From: Providencia burhodogranariea DSM 19968
Lineage (GTDB): Bacteria; Pseudomonadota; Gammaproteobacteria; Enterobacterales; Enterobacteriaceae
Length of the DNA: 64,000 nt
Direction: 5' to 3'
Assembly (NCBI RefSeq): GCF_000314855.2
Contig: NZ_KB233224.1
Coordinates: 390,909-454,908, forward strand
Part shown: piece by piece, positions 28,692 through 38,801 of the stretch
How positions within the stretch are numbered: the stretch's first letter is position 1
Layout of the letters: each line of letters starts with the position of its first letter
The notes under the pieces: model-generated
What the model saw: the letters and a program-made list of their open reading frames with translations, nothing else
What the model was told of the DNA's origin: nothing
The model's database searches: none
Position numbers and translations under genes: made by a program

Positions 28692-29426
28692 TTATCTAAA
28701 CGGAATGAAGCGGCTCAAATGGTAAGAATGTATGTATTCAACTGGCGAAAAAGGCTCTACTTTTCCATTGTTTAATCGAAGATTAATAGGTGTGATTGTT
28801 TTTAAAAAGTAAGGTAGCTCTTTTTTGTATGGCTTAGAATTAGGGTAAATTAAAGGATCAGGGAATATCCAAGGACGTAGCTCTCTATTTTTAAAATTTC
28901 CAATTGAACCATAGTGTTCCCAAATTCGGAGGGCTTTATCTTTTGAAGCTATTTTAAGTAAAGGTTTATAATTCCTTGGTTCGTATATTTTATAGAAACC
29001 AAATAAATTTTAAATAATATCTTCACCACTAAATCCACTATCACTTCTTAAAATCCCATGATAGAACCAATTATCTTGCAACCCCTCAAAATGCATAGTC
29101 ATATCTAACATAATAGCCAAAGCAATCGATTTTTTATCCTCTGAATTTAACCCTCTCCTAACTAACCATTGAGTTTTTCCCCCCGCCGTATACCCATACC
29201 TTTCCATGTTTTGCTTATACTCAACAACAAAATGCGTTTTAAATAATGGGGTTGACATAAGTGAAGGAAATTGATTAAAAAGGTCACGAGATACGTTCTC
29301 GCCTTCCATCTGAGCTTTTAAGTTAATTGCATCAGTTCCTTGGGCTTGGGCATGATTTTCATCAATCCATCCGATCTCATCCGAATAAATTAGTTTCTCC
29401 CGCTCTATATCATCTCTACTAGCCAT
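28692..29426 (-). pseudogene. DUF4056-like protein with in-frame ochre stop, candidate effector
   Basis: Opens as MASRDDIEREKLIYSDEIGW and continues HFVVEYKQNMERYGYTAGGK, LAIMLDMTMHFEGLQDNWFY and RSDSGFSGEDII, then TAA at 29010-29012. The same frame resumes immediately as NLFGFYKIYEPRNYKPLLK and runs to SYHLSRFIPFR, stopping at 28692. Without the stop it would be about 244 aa. The pattern GWIDENHA plus SGFSGEDII-NLFGFY recalls DUF4056 proteins, which I state with caution. No signal peptide. It forms a coupled pair with the 155-aa membrane protein. Confidence 0.68.
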
Positions 29427-29697
29427 ATGAATTTCCTTATATTACCAAAACATGATATCAACATAAGGCAAATACTAACACAGGTAATGCTGAGAACGGA
29501 CAAAATTTGTTCTTGTATGTTTGAGGCGTTTTATAAGTATAACCTTCCCAAAGCTAACTAGGCTTAGCTAAAAAGGAAAAAGAAGGTTTTCTTTTTCTTG
29601 TAACGCAGAGCTTCATTCTGAACCCAACGAAGAAAAACCCCATATATCTGATAAGGCTCTGAATTCAGAGCCTTATCATTTAGTTTATGCAAATTGC
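29427..29697. other. Gap with pckA 3' palindromes
   Basis: Contains AAAAAGAA-ggtt-TTCTTTTT near 29576-29600 and the perfect palindrome at 29650-29677; no gene. Confidence 0.55.
29650..29677 (-). terminator. 28-bp perfect palindrome after pckA
   Basis: GATAAGGCTCTGAA pairs with TTCAGAGCCTTATC. Hairpin 21 bp after the pckA stop, with no immediate U-tract on the minus strand; it may act as terminator or 3' stabilizer. Confidence 0.55.
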
Positions 29698-31317
29698 TTA
29701 CTTCTTAGGACCCACTTTGACCAGAGCTTCACCCGCTGGGGTGTCTGTATACTTGTCAAAGTTATTCACGAAGCGGTCAGCCAAGTCTTTCGCTTTCTCA
29801 TCCCACTGCGACTTATCTGCATAAGTATTACGTGGATCAAGAATATTGGTTTCAACGCCTGGTAATGCCGTTGGAACTTCAAGATCAAAGATTGGCAACT
29901 TGATTGTATCTGCTTTTTCAATGTCACCACTTAAAATAGCATCAATGATAGCGCGCGTGTCTTTGATAGAAATACGCTTACCTGTTCCATTCCAACCAGT
30001 ATTGACTAAGTAAGCTTTCGCACCTGCTGCTTCCATACGTTTTACCAATACTTCAGCGTATTGCGTTGGGTGCAGTGATAGGAATGCCGCGCCAAAGCAC
30101 GCAGAAAACGTTGGAGTTGGCTCTGTAACACCACGCTCTGTCCCCGCCAGTTTAGCCGTAAAGCCTGATAGGAAGTGGTACTGTGTTTGTTCTGGGGTTA
30201 AACGAGACACTGGTGGTAATACACCAAATGCATCTGCTGTTAAGAAAATGACTTTTGTGGCATGACCTGCTTTTGAAACAGGCTTAACGATATTTTCGAT
30301 ATGGTAGATAGGGTAAGAAACCCGTGTGTTTTCTGTTTTTGAACCATCATCGAAATCAACCGTGCCATCTGCTAGAACAGTCACGTTTTCTAATAGTGCA
30401 TCACGCTTAATCGCTCCGTAGATGTCTGGCTCGGCTTCTTTAGAAAGATGGATAGTTTTTGCATAGCAACCACCTTCAAAGTTAAATACACCATCATCAT
30501 CCCAACCATGCTCATCATCACCAATCAACTTACGTTTTGGATCCGTAGACAGTGTTGTTTTACCTGTGCCAGACAGGCCAAAGAAGATGGCTACATCGCC
30601 ATCTTCACCGACGTTAGCAGAACAATGCATTGATGCGATACCTTTGAGCGGCAGTAGGTAGTTCATCATTGAGAACATTCCTTTCTTCATTTCACCGCCA
30701 TACCAAGAACCACCAATTAATTGCATACGCTCTGTCAGGTTGAAAGCAACAAAGTTTTCAGAGTTCAGACCTTGCTCTTTCCAATTAGGGTTAGTGCATT
30801 TTGCACCGTTCATCACAATAAAATCAGGTTCAAAACCAACTAGCTCTGCATCTGTCGGGCGGATGAACATGTTTTTGACGAAATGCGCCTGCCAAGCTAC
30901 TTCGGTAATAAAACGAACTTTCAGTCGAGTGTCTGCGTTAGCACCACAGAATGCATCAATGATAAACAGACGTTTGCCTGACAATTGCTCAGTAACTAAA
31001 TGTTTTAATTCACCCCATATTTCTTGGGTCATTGGTTTATTGTCGTTTTTACCTTTACCCTGATCAGCCCACCAAACAGTATTACGAGTGACGTCATCTC
31101 GGACGATATATTTATCTTTTGGTGAACGCCCCGTAAAAATACCGGTATCAACCGCGACAGCACCTAAAGTGGTAACTGTGCCACGCTCATAACCTTCTAA
31201 TCCAGGTTTAGTTTCTTCCGTGAAAAGCAGCTCATAACTTGGGTTATAGACAACTTCTGTCACATCATGAATGCCATACTGCTCAAGTTCTTTAAGTGTA
31301 ATACTTTTAGCGCTCAT
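29698..31317 (-). CDS. pckA: ATP-dependent phosphoenolpyruvate carboxykinase
   Basis: 539 aa (E. coli 540). P-loop [18 protein letters not shown], metal-binding [20 protein letters not shown], substrate-binding [14 protein letters not shown] and [19 protein letters not shown]. Converts oxaloacetate plus ATP to PEP, the first committed gluconeogenic step, in the cytoplasm. AGGAGC lies 6 nt upstream. Its neighbours envZ-ompR in E. coli are not on this side; the Hcp locus occupies the downstream flank instead. Confidence 0.97.
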   Translation of the reverse strand: MSAKSITLKELEQYGIHDVTEVVYNPSYELLFTEETKPGLEGYERGTVTTLGAVAVDTGIFTGRSPKDKYIVRDDVTRNTVWWADQGKGKNDNKPMTQEIWGELKHLVTEQLSGKRLFIIDAFCGANADTRLKVRFITEVAWQAHFVKNMFIRPTDAELVGFEPDFIVMNGAKCTNPNWKEQGLNSENFVAFNLTERMQLIGGSWYGGEMKKGMFSMMNYLLPLKGIASMHCSANVGEDGDVAIFFGLSGTGKTTLSTDPKRKLIGDDEHGWDDDGVFNFEGGCYAKTIHLSKEAEPDIYGAIKRDALLENVTVLADGTVDFDDGSKTENTRVSYPIYHIENIVKPVSKAGHATKVIFLTADAFGVLPPVSRLTPEQTQYHFLSGFTAKLAGTERGVTEPTPTFSACFGAAFLSLHPTQYAEVLVKRMEAAGAKAYLVNTGWNGTGKRISIKDTRAIIDAILSGDIEKADTIKLPIFDLEVPTALPGVETNILDPRNTYADKSQWDEKAKDLADRFVNNFDKYTDTPAGEALVKVGPKK

Positions 31318-31465
31318 TATTATTGCTCCTGGGTAATCATAATTAATCTACAGATGATCATAATTCTTTACGACTAATTAACAGCGATAGCTATCAAAGA
31401 ATTGAAAATGTATAATTTTTTTTAATCGATAATGAGACTTGGAGCACGTAATAATCCTTTAAAAA

Positions 31466-31493
31466 TACAAAAAAAGGGTGCAGAATTGCACCC
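31466..31493 (-). terminator. hslO terminator
   Basis: On the minus strand GGGTGC-aattct-GCACCC followed by T7: textbook Rho-independent terminator 30 bp after hslO. Confidence 0.85.
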
Positions 31494-31522
31494 TCGTCAC
31501 ATAATTAGGTTGCTAAATCGTA

Positions 31523-32395
31523 TCAGTGAAGTTGCTGATTTAGTTCCTTTTTTAACCCTTGAATATCGGATTCAATAAATACGTAGTGCGATCCACAATA
31601 TTCACACTCCATATCAATTTTGCCATCTTTCTGCAATATATCGACAACATCCTCTTCCGGCAAAGTCGCTAAAGTACTTTCGCAACGTTCACGCGAACAA
31701 GTACAACGAAATTCCACGGTTTGAGGCGCATATAACGTCACATCTTCTTCATGATATAAGCGGTGTAAAACCTCTTTAACCTCAAGTTGACTCAGCTCTT
31801 CACCTTTAATCGTCGCAGTCAGCTGAATTAAATGGTCAAATAGGTCATGACTGCCCTCTTCTGCCGCAGGCAATACTTGTAATAGCATGCCACCCGCAAT
31901 TGCTTTGCCATCTGATTCACCCACACGGATAAATAAGCGTGTTGGCAGTTGTTCTGATTGCATAAAATAAGCATCAATGCACTCTTCTATGGTTTCACCT
32001 TCCATTGCGACGATACCTTGGTAACGCTCACCTTGGGTTGGTGTAATGGTTATCACCATAAAACCATTACCGATCATCTGTTTTAACGTGCTTCCAGCAA
32101 CAACAGGGCCATCAATGCGGGCAACACCGCGCATTTGCTGTAGGTTATTACCGTTGATTACTGCTAAGTTTACAGGGCCATCACCTTGGATTTGGACCGT
32201 AATATCACCATCAAACTTTAAGGTTGCGGTAAGTAAACTAGTTGCAACGAGCAGTTCACCTAATAGCCCTTTCACCGCGTCTGGGTAATCGTGATTATCT
32301 AGAATTTGTTGAAACGTTTCATCGACAGTAATCATCTCTCCACGTACAGCATGCTGTTCGAACAGGAAGCGGTGGAGTAGGTCTTGTTTAGCCAT
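31523..32395 (-). CDS. hslO: Redox-regulated chaperone Hsp33
   Basis: 290 aa (E. coli 292). C-terminal zinc switch cysteines visible: CTCSRERC near 232 and CEYCGSHY near 266 (Cys-X-Cys ... Cys-X2-Cys). N-terminal holdase domain starts [20 protein letters not shown]. Oxidation by HOCl or peroxide plus unfolding releases zinc and activates client holding. It follows hslR on the minus strand as in E. coli, though 275 bp separate them here. Confidence 0.97.
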   Translation of the reverse strand: MAKQDLLHRFLFEQHAVRGEMITVDETFQQILDNHDYPDAVKGLLGELLVATSLLTATLKFDGDITVQIQGDGPVNLAVINGNNLQQMRGVARIDGPVVAGSTLKQMIGNGFMVITITPTQGERYQGIVAMEGETIEECIDAYFMQSEQLPTRLFIRVGESDGKAIAGGMLLQVLPAAEEGSHDLFDHLIQLTATIKGEELSQLEVKEVLHRLYHEEDVTLYAPQTVEFRCTCSRERCESTLATLPEEDVVDILQKDGKIDMECEYCGSHYVFIESDIQGLKKELNQQLH

Positions 32396-32407
32396 AATTT
32401 CTCTCTA

Positions 32408-32620
32408 TTACTTAGTACGTCGATTACGACGACTCATGGGAATTGCGATCTGCTTACTTTTGAGCTTATATTGCGGCAATTTGAAGAGTAAGCTTTTAAT
32501 GAAATAACAATAATTAATATGGGGTCGACTCAAAATCACTTTCAAGTGAACATCAGATAAAGCCGCTTTATGTAGCACAAAGTGGTATTTTCCTAAACTG
32601 TTAAGGATTAAATCACTCAC
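32408..32620 (-). CDS. Possible 70-aa basic protein between hslR and hslO
   Basis: GTG-led ORF filling almost the whole hslR-hslO gap, ending IAIPMSRRNRRTK; no family recognized, no clear SD. It could be a lineage-specific small gene or chance. Kept because it is collinear with its neighbours and leaves normal operon spacing on both sides. Confidence 0.3.
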   Translation of the reverse strand: MSDLILNSLGKYHFVLHKAALSDVHLKVILSRPHINYCYFIKSLLFKLPQYKLKSKQIAIPMSRRNRRTK

Positions 32621-32670
32621 CTTGATTAAAACGCTTTTAATTTAAATAAAAACCAACCATATAAAGATCA

Positions 32671-33069
32671 TTAAATCTTCGTTTGTTTAAATTTTAGCAG
32701 GGTACGACGTTCTTTTTTATCTGGACGTCGTTCTGGATGAGGCATGGTTAACGCATTCATTTTACGTGCTTGCGCCACTTTTTCACGCTGTTCAAGACTC
32801 TCAGATGTCTCACGATAAAGTAGCTGAGCTTCAGGCGCACCTCGACGTTGACCATTAACTTCTAAAACTTCGACCGTTCGTTCGTCATTACCTTGCCTAA
32901 GTCTCACTAACGCATTTAGTTCAACAATCTTGCCCGGCTTAGTTCTTTGCCCATTATAATGAACTTTCCCACCATCAATCATATCGCGAGCCATTGAGCG
33001 TGTTTTATAAAAACGCGCTGCCCATAGCCATTTATCAAGGCGAACCTGTTCTACAGGTGGTTGTTTCAT
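32671..33069 (-). CDS. hslR: Heat-shock protein 15, ribosome recycling factor HslR
   Basis: 132 aa (E. coli 133). S4 RNA-binding domain near residues 8-65: VRLDKWLWAARFYKTRSMAR, then GKVHYNGQRTKPGKIVELN, and a basic C terminus (PERRPDKKERRTLLKFKQ). Binds free 50S subunits still carrying peptidyl-tRNA after abortive translation. Follows igaA directly; the yrfG gene found between them in E. coli is absent. Confidence 0.95.
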   Translation of the reverse strand: MKQPPVEQVRLDKWLWAARFYKTRSMARDMIDGGKVHYNGQRTKPGKIVELNALVRLRQGNDERTVEVLEVNGQRRGAPEAQLLYRETSESLEQREKVAQARKMNALTMPHPERRPDKKERRTLLKFKQTKI

Positions 33070-33123
33070 GATGTCATCCTCAATGCCTGTCTTTAAAATG
33101 AGGCCCCATCATTTTGGGTAAGA

Positions 33124-35217
33124 CTATCTTTGGTTGGAAGGATTGTCTGCCTCAAAGCATTTATCATAGTATTGCTTGATATTACGTAAATGCTTTTTGT
33201 TGTTCATGATACGGGATATCACTAACGTGCCATTTAATATCACACAGATGCCCAAAAAAAGTACAAATAGAGCACTGCTGACATATTGAAATAGCAGTTG
33301 TTCACTGGGGTTGCTATGTAACGCAATGTGCAAGGTGCCATTAGCATCCGTCGATAAATTTGTGATAATACCTTCTATATCAAATGGTGTGTTGATCAGT
33401 AGGTTGGATATACGCTTAAGCTCTAACCAACGTTGTAACGGCGTCATATCACTAAATACAGTTCCTGCGATGAAATCCACTAATGCCTTATTTTCATCAC
33501 TGACTAGCAGAACACCACCCGGTGAAGGGCTATTCAGTTTGGCCGTTTCTTTTTCAACTTCGTCCTTGATAAAATCATATGTGGTGCCTTCAACTAGCTT
33601 TTCCAAGGCCTCTGCGCTTCCTGCACGTAATAAAACATGTGCACCACTTAATTTACCTGCTGATGCTTTGGCAACTAATGCGTTCCAATCATCAGTACTT
33701 CCTAAATTAATTAATGCATTTTTTAGTTTCGAGCAAGGATCCCCATCACCGCACAATTCATTGGTTTTTAATATTATTTCAGAAAAATCAAAAATAATAT
33801 TCATCCCTGATTTCATAATATCTCGTTGTAATCGAGGGTTAACACCTGTGCCGCCATTTTCAGGATGTAACTGACTTTTAACGGTATGCAGTAATTGAAT
33901 GGCACGCTCAACAATTTCGGATTCTGGGTCAGGCACTAAATTCGTATTGTTCCAATAAATTCCAGAACAATCAAAGGGAGCAAATTGCGCTCGATTAGAA
34001 TCCGACAAATTTGGAGGGCGATAACACATCCCAGCCCCTTTTGCGCTCAAGCTATCACCAACTTTGAGCTTGCGAGTTTCTAACTCTTCTACGTTGGTGA
34101 CTTTGACTTTTTCTACCCCTTCAAGCCAAGCAAAACCTAATTTTACGGGCAAACTAATTGGCTGATAGGAAAACATAAAAATCAAAACTAATAGCCCTGT
34201 TATCAGTATTAGTAGATTTTTTTTATATCGTCGATAAGGATAGTAACGCTCTTCTTCATGTAATGAGAGATATTGCCCATGCCGAAGAACTTCCCCTGAC
34301 GCATACATATCGATGTTGGTTGCTTTATTTAATTCATTATGAACATACGGTTCCCAGTGAGCTGGGTAGTAAAGGTCAGTCCCACCGATTGACACAGTTG
34401 AAGATTGCCTTTTATCAAGTTCACCATATAATTCCCAGCGCTGAGGTTGCCCAAAAATACACTGAACATTTTGAGGTTGCTTTGGAAATACCCGCCCACG
34501 GAATAACAACAAAAGACCAACAATAAAGCAGATAAATGCACCGACAAATCCCCATGATTGTAAAAATGGGATTGTGATTAATGCTAAGTAACCTAATAGA
34601 AAACTCAAGCTAATCAGGATAGCGCCAAGCCAACCCGATGAGTTATGTAATCGATGTTCTTCTGGCGTTTCTTTTCGTACACGCAACAGTTGAACATTAG
34701 GCTCACCCCGTTCGTAGATAGCTGCTTCAGGGGGAGCTATTTCAACAATCGGTTCAGAAGACCATTCATAACTAAAATCTTTCAGTGAAAAATTATTTAG
34801 CGAAATAATAAGCGGCAACTGGTTGGTCTCGACCAGTTCCATGACATTTTGTTGCTGTAAATATGGCTCCAGCTGCGAGGGAAGCCTGACTTCAACGGTA
34901 TCAATAAAATAACGCCAAGTATTTGAGTGCTCTTGACGTAAATTAAAACGCGTCACTGAATTGCAGACTGTTGCGATAACCGAATTTTTTTTCAGTTGCC
35001 ACTGTGCTTGGTCAGTATCTAGAGGATAAGAATGACTAGTACGTAAATATTGGGAGATAGTTTGATAATCGGAATCAATCATTTTCCGAAAAGAAGGTTC
35101 AGCTTGGGTTGGGATCTGATAGATACCAGAATTCCGCCCCCGCCTGAAAAACAGAAAGGAAGCCATTATAGTTAAGCTAATTATTAATATAGCCGATATA
35201 ATGACGTAAATACTCAT
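33124..35217 (-). CDS. igaA: IgaA/UmoB family inner-membrane Rcs repressor
   Basis: 697 aa (Salmonella IgaA about 710). N-terminal helix IYVIISAILIISLTIMASFL; paired helices around 195-240 (WLGAILISLSFLLGYLALI and FVGAFICFIVGLLLLFRGR); another near 330-350 (LLILITGLLVLIFMFSYQ); last near 655 (SSALFVLFLGICVILNGTL). The large periplasmic domain has the cysteine pattern GAGMCYRPPN ... FDCSGIYW plus LCGDGDPCSKL. It restrains the RcsCDB envelope-stress phosphorelay through RcsD. In Proteus the orthologue UmoB influences flhDC and swarming. Divergent from nudE. Confidence 0.93.
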   Translation of the reverse strand: MSIYVIISAILIISLTIMASFLFFRRGRNSGIYQIPTQAEPSFRKMIDSDYQTISQYLRTSHSYPLDTDQAQWQLKKNSVIATVCNSVTRFNLRQEHSNTWRYFIDTVEVRLPSQLEPYLQQQNVMELVETNQLPLIISLNNFSLKDFSYEWSSEPIVEIAPPEAAIYERGEPNVQLLRVRKETPEEHRLHNSSGWLGAILISLSFLLGYLALITIPFLQSWGFVGAFICFIVGLLLLFRGRVFPKQPQNVQCIFGQPQRWELYGELDKRQSSTVSIGGTDLYYPAHWEPYVHNELNKATNIDMYASGEVLRHGQYLSLHEEERYYPYRRYKKNLLILITGLLVLIFMFSYQPISLPVKLGFAWLEGVEKVKVTNVEELETRKLKVGDSLSAKGAGMCYRPPNLSDSNRAQFAPFDCSGIYWNNTNLVPDPESEIVERAIQLLHTVKSQLHPENGGTGVNPRLQRDIMKSGMNIIFDFSEIILKTNELCGDGDPCSKLKNALINLGSTDDWNALVAKASAGKLSGAHVLLRAGSAEALEKLVEGTTYDFIKDEVEKETAKLNSPSPGGVLLVSDENKALVDFIAGTVFSDMTPLQRWLELKRISNLLINTPFDIEGIITNLSTDANGTLHIALHSNPSEQLLFQYVSSALFVLFLGICVILNGTLVISRIMNNKKHLRNIKQYYDKCFEADNPSNQR

Positions 35218-35521
35218 TTTATCCCCAATGAAATAATATCAAGAAAAGCATAGCAATCACTACGCTGCCTCTATATAAGTCAATTCCTATTCTATTTCTT
35301 ATTTTTATGTTATTTTACAATATGTTGCAATTAAACTATTATATTTATTAATTAATGCTATTTTTATCCGGCTGATATACTAACAGTATTTTATCTACCC
35401 GATAATCTCTATCATTTTTTTTTGATATGGGTCATAGTTAACATCTGTATAAAAAGCGACTTTTGTCCGCTACCGGTATTTTTTAATACAGAATTTTCAT
35501 TTACCCTGTTCGGGAATCGTT

Positions 35522-36073
35522 ATGACAGAGCTTAAAAAGCCAAAAATATTGAATATTCAGGATGTTGCTCATTCCAAACTATTCAGCATCCAATCTGTTG
35601 ACCTCGAGTTTAGCAATGGTGAAAAGCGCGTCTATGAAAGAATGCGCCCAGCGAAACGTGAAGCGGTTCTTATCATTCCTATCATTAATGATAGTTTAAT
35701 CCTTATACGAGAATATGCTGTCGGTATTGAAGACTATGAATTAGGTTTTCCGAAGGGAGCAATAGACCCTGGTGAGACCTCTCTTGAGGCTGCACAGCGG
35801 GAACTAAAAGAAGAGGTCGGCTTTGGTGCTCATCAAATTATACCCGTTGCCAAACTCACCATGTCACCGTCTTATTTTTCGAGCAAGATGAATATTCTTG
35901 TTGCCAGAGACCTCTACGCTGAAAAACTAGAAGGTGATGAACCAGAACCTTTGCAACAAGTCAGATGGCCAATTGCTCGTATGATGGAACTGCTTGACCA
36001 CCCAGATTTCAATGAAGCTCGTAATATTAGCGCACTATTTTACCTTGAGCGTTTTTTAAAAAATCTCGGTTAG
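35522..36073 (+). CDS. nudE: ADP-compound Nudix hydrolase NudE
   Basis: 183 aa (E. coli 186). Complete Nudix box GAIDPGETSLEAAQRELKEE plus VGF, about residues 79-101. Hydrolyses ADP-ribose, NADH and Ap3A-type nucleotides. Divergent from igaA and convergent with mrcA, as in E. coli. The start is taken at ATG 35522 after CGGGAATC. Confidence 0.95.
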   Translation: MTELKKPKILNIQDVAHSKLFSIQSVDLEFSNGEKRVYERMRPAKREAVLIIPIINDSLILIREYAVGIEDYELGFPKGAIDPGETSLEAAQRELKEEVGFGAHQIIPVAKLTMSPSYFSSKMNILVARDLYAEKLEGDEPEPLQQVRWPIARMMELLDHPDFNEARNISALFYLERFLKNLG

Positions 36074-36124
36074 TGCTATTGTTCAAATAGAACTACTTGA
36101 CCTGTTAGTACTATTCGAAAAAAA

Positions 36125-36146
36125 GCCGCCTAAATAATGAGGCGGC
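36125..36146. terminator. Bidirectional terminator nudE / mrcA
   Basis: GCCGCC-taaataatga-GGCGGC with A-tract before and T-tract after. Confidence 0.82.
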
Positions 36147-36153
36147 ATTTTTA

Positions 36154-38685
36154 TTAGAATAACTCTTGGCTTCCACCACCCTCTTCGAAAATGGTTGTCC
36201 CCACTTCTTGAATAGCTTGATCTTTAGGCTCAGTGCCTTCAATAAAGTATTCTTTACGTGAATTACCCAGCTTCCCAGTTTTGCTATCTATGGAAACAGC
36301 AATCACGCCTTTAGGTGGCTTCATCATGGTGACAGGAACACCTTCTAAGATGGATTTCATAAAGTCATCCCACATTGGTTGAGCACTTTTAGCACCGGCT
36401 TCACCGCCACTTGCTGCTGTTCGACCTAATGAACGTTTATTGTCATCAAATCCTATCCAAGTTGATGCAACCACATCAGGACCGTAACCCGAGAACCAAG
36501 CATCTTTCGAACTATTTGTTGTCCCTGTTTTTCCACCAATATCACGGCGGCCACCTAAGTCCCTTCCTGCACGCCAACCTGTACCAGACCAACCTGGCTC
36601 TCCGTAGATATTAGTTGTCATTGCATCACGAATTAAGAACGCTAGCGGAGTACTGATCACATGAGGCGCATATTTATCTTCAGGAGCAATATCTTCTGGT
36701 GGAGTAGTTGTTACTTCCATTGTCGGTTCCTGCACAGCACCTGTACTGCCAGATTGGGTAACTTCCTCAGTAGACTCATCATCCAACCCTTTGAGCCCTA
36801 TAGTCCGCTCAGTATCGCCATATATCACCGGAATATCGGTACAATCAGGGCACGCGATCCTTGGTTGTGCTTCAAAAATCACTTTACCATCATGATCTTC
36901 AATTTTTTCAATGTAGTAAGGGTCAATTAAATAGCCACCATTTACCATCACCGCATATCCTCGTACCATTTGCATTGGAGTAAAGGATGGAGCTCCTAAC
37001 GCAAGTGCTTCTGTACGATTTATATTTTCAGCTGGGAAACCAAAGCGTGTCAGATAATCAGCCGCATAATCAACGCCCATCGCTCTCATTGCACGCACCA
37101 TCACCACGTTTTTAGACTCACCTAATCCTTGTCTTAAACGAATAGGGCCATCATAACGAGCTGGTGAGTTTTTAGGACGCCAGTCTGCACCAGCACCTGC
37201 ATCCCAACGGCTAATAGGCACGTCATTGAGTAATGAAGAAAGTGTTAATCCTTTATCCATTGCGGCTGTATATAAGAAAGGTTTAATGTTTGAGCCAACC
37301 TGACGTAGTGACTGAGTCACTCGGTTAAACTCACTCATATTGAAATCAAAACCACCGACTAACGCAATAATAGCGCCATTATTTGGATTTAAAGCAACAA
37401 AGGCTGCGTTCACATCAGGCACTTGGCCTAACCACCAAATATCTTTTACCTGGCGGATCCAGATTTGCTCACCAGCTTTAACAACAGAGTTAACCGTCCT
37501 AGGTGTTGCGCCTTGTTGAGTATCTGAAATGAATTTACGAGCCCAACGAACACCCGCTAATGGAATTTGCTCTGTTGAGCCATCCGCCAATTGAACCGTG
37601 GCATCATTATCAGTAGCAGAAAGCACAACTGCTGGCAATAAAGGCCCATACACCGGTGATTTCTTAAGTTTTTCAATGATTTTTTCAGTATCCCAAGCTG
37701 GCTCTGGAGGTGTCCATAGAACCTCTGTCGCGCCGCGATAACCATGTCGAACATCATAATCAATCAGGTTATTACGTACAGCATCGGTTGCAGCTAGCTG
37801 GTCTTTACGAATAACAGTGGTATACACTTTATAGCCGTCGGTATAAGCATCCTCACCATATTGTGTATACAGTGTATTACGTGCCATTTCGGCAAGATAA
37901 GGCGCTGAAAAGTCAATTTTAGGGGCATGATAGGATGCCTCAATTTTTTCACTTCTCGCTTGGTCATACTGTTCTTGAGTAATGTATTTTTCATCTAACA
38001 TGCGCCCAAGTACTACATTACGTCGATTAACTGCACGGTCATACGAATAAAGCGGGTTAAACGTAGAAGGCGCTTTCGGTAAACCTGCAATCATTGCAAT
38101 TTCACTCAGCGTCAACTCATTAACTGTTTTTCCAAAATAAACATAAGCAGCGGCACCGACACCATAAGCACGGTTACCAAGATAAATTTTATTGAGGTAC
38201 AGCTCCATGATCTCGTCTTTAGTGAAGATCTGCTCAATTCGTATAGCAAGAAAGGCTTCTTTTGCCTTACGCATCAGCGTTTTTTCTGGACTTAGATAGA
38301 AGTTTCTTGCTAGTTGCTGCGTGATAGTACTCGCCCCCTGAGAAGCATGTCCCGATGATGCCATAACAGTTACAGCTCGGAAAATACCAATCGGGTCAAT
38401 ACCATGATGTTCATAGAAACGACTATCTTCAGTCGCAATAAAAGCCTTAACCATAAGAGGTGGAATATCAGCCAATGGCAATGGAATACGGCGTTTTTCA
38501 CCATATTGTGCGATTAACTCCCCATCAGAACTGAAGACTTGCATCGGCGTTTGTAAGCGGATGTCTTTCATTGCTGCAACATCAGGTAATTCACCTTCGA
38601 CATATTTGTACATGCCAAAAATCGAAGCGGTTCCCAAAAAAATGCAACAAATAACAAAAATGAAAAAATATTTTACGAACTTCAC
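36154..38685 (-). CDS. mrcA: Penicillin-binding protein 1A
   Basis: 843 aa (E. coli 850). N-terminal anchor YFFIFVICCIFLGTASIFGM; GT51 transglycosylase motif ATEDSRFYEHHGIDPIGIFR and ASTITQQLARNFYLSPEKT; transpeptidase motifs SNIK in QVGSNIKPFLYTAAM, SKN in LGESKNVVMVRAM, and KTG in GGKTGTTNSSKDAW. Bifunctional peptidoglycan synthase of the elongation machinery in the inner membrane. Divergent from the hof operon, the arrangement typical of Gammaproteobacteria (ponA beside pilM-Q/comA-E). Confidence 0.97.
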   Translation of the reverse strand: MKFVKYFFIFVICCIFLGTASIFGMYKYVEGELPDVAAMKDIRLQTPMQVFSSDGELIAQYGEKRRIPLPLADIPPLMVKAFIATEDSRFYEHHGIDPIGIFRAVTVMASSGHASQGASTITQQLARNFYLSPEKTLMRKAKEAFLAIRIEQIFTKDEIMELYLNKIYLGNRAYGVGAAAYVYFGKTVNELTLSEIAMIAGLPKAPSTFNPLYSYDRAVNRRNVVLGRMLDEKYITQEQYDQARSEKIEASYHAPKIDFSAPYLAEMARNTLYTQYGEDAYTDGYKVYTTVIRKDQLAATDAVRNNLIDYDVRHGYRGATEVLWTPPEPAWDTEKIIEKLKKSPVYGPLLPAVVLSATDNDATVQLADGSTEQIPLAGVRWARKFISDTQQGATPRTVNSVVKAGEQIWIRQVKDIWWLGQVPDVNAAFVALNPNNGAIIALVGGFDFNMSEFNRVTQSLRQVGSNIKPFLYTAAMDKGLTLSSLLNDVPISRWDAGAGADWRPKNSPARYDGPIRLRQGLGESKNVVMVRAMRAMGVDYAADYLTRFGFPAENINRTEALALGAPSFTPMQMVRGYAVMVNGGYLIDPYYIEKIEDHDGKVIFEAQPRIACPDCTDIPVIYGDTERTIGLKGLDDESTEEVTQSGSTGAVQEPTMEVTTTPPEDIAPEDKYAPHVISTPLAFLIRDAMTTNIYGEPGWSGTGWRAGRDLGGRRDIGGKTGTTNSSKDAWFSGYGPDVVASTWIGFDDNKRSLGRTAASGGEAGAKSAQPMWDDFMKSILEGVPVTMMKPPKGVIAVSIDSKTGKLGNSRKEYFIEGTEPKDQAIQEVGTTIFEEGGGSQELF

Positions 38686-38801
38686 CGGATAATTCCCATA
38701 CTCAACAGGCAGGAGGGTTTAGATATAACTGGCACGTAGTATAAAGCTTATACAGCTCAATAGAAATCGTAATTTATGTGTTGATGATAAGGAAATTATC
38801 T

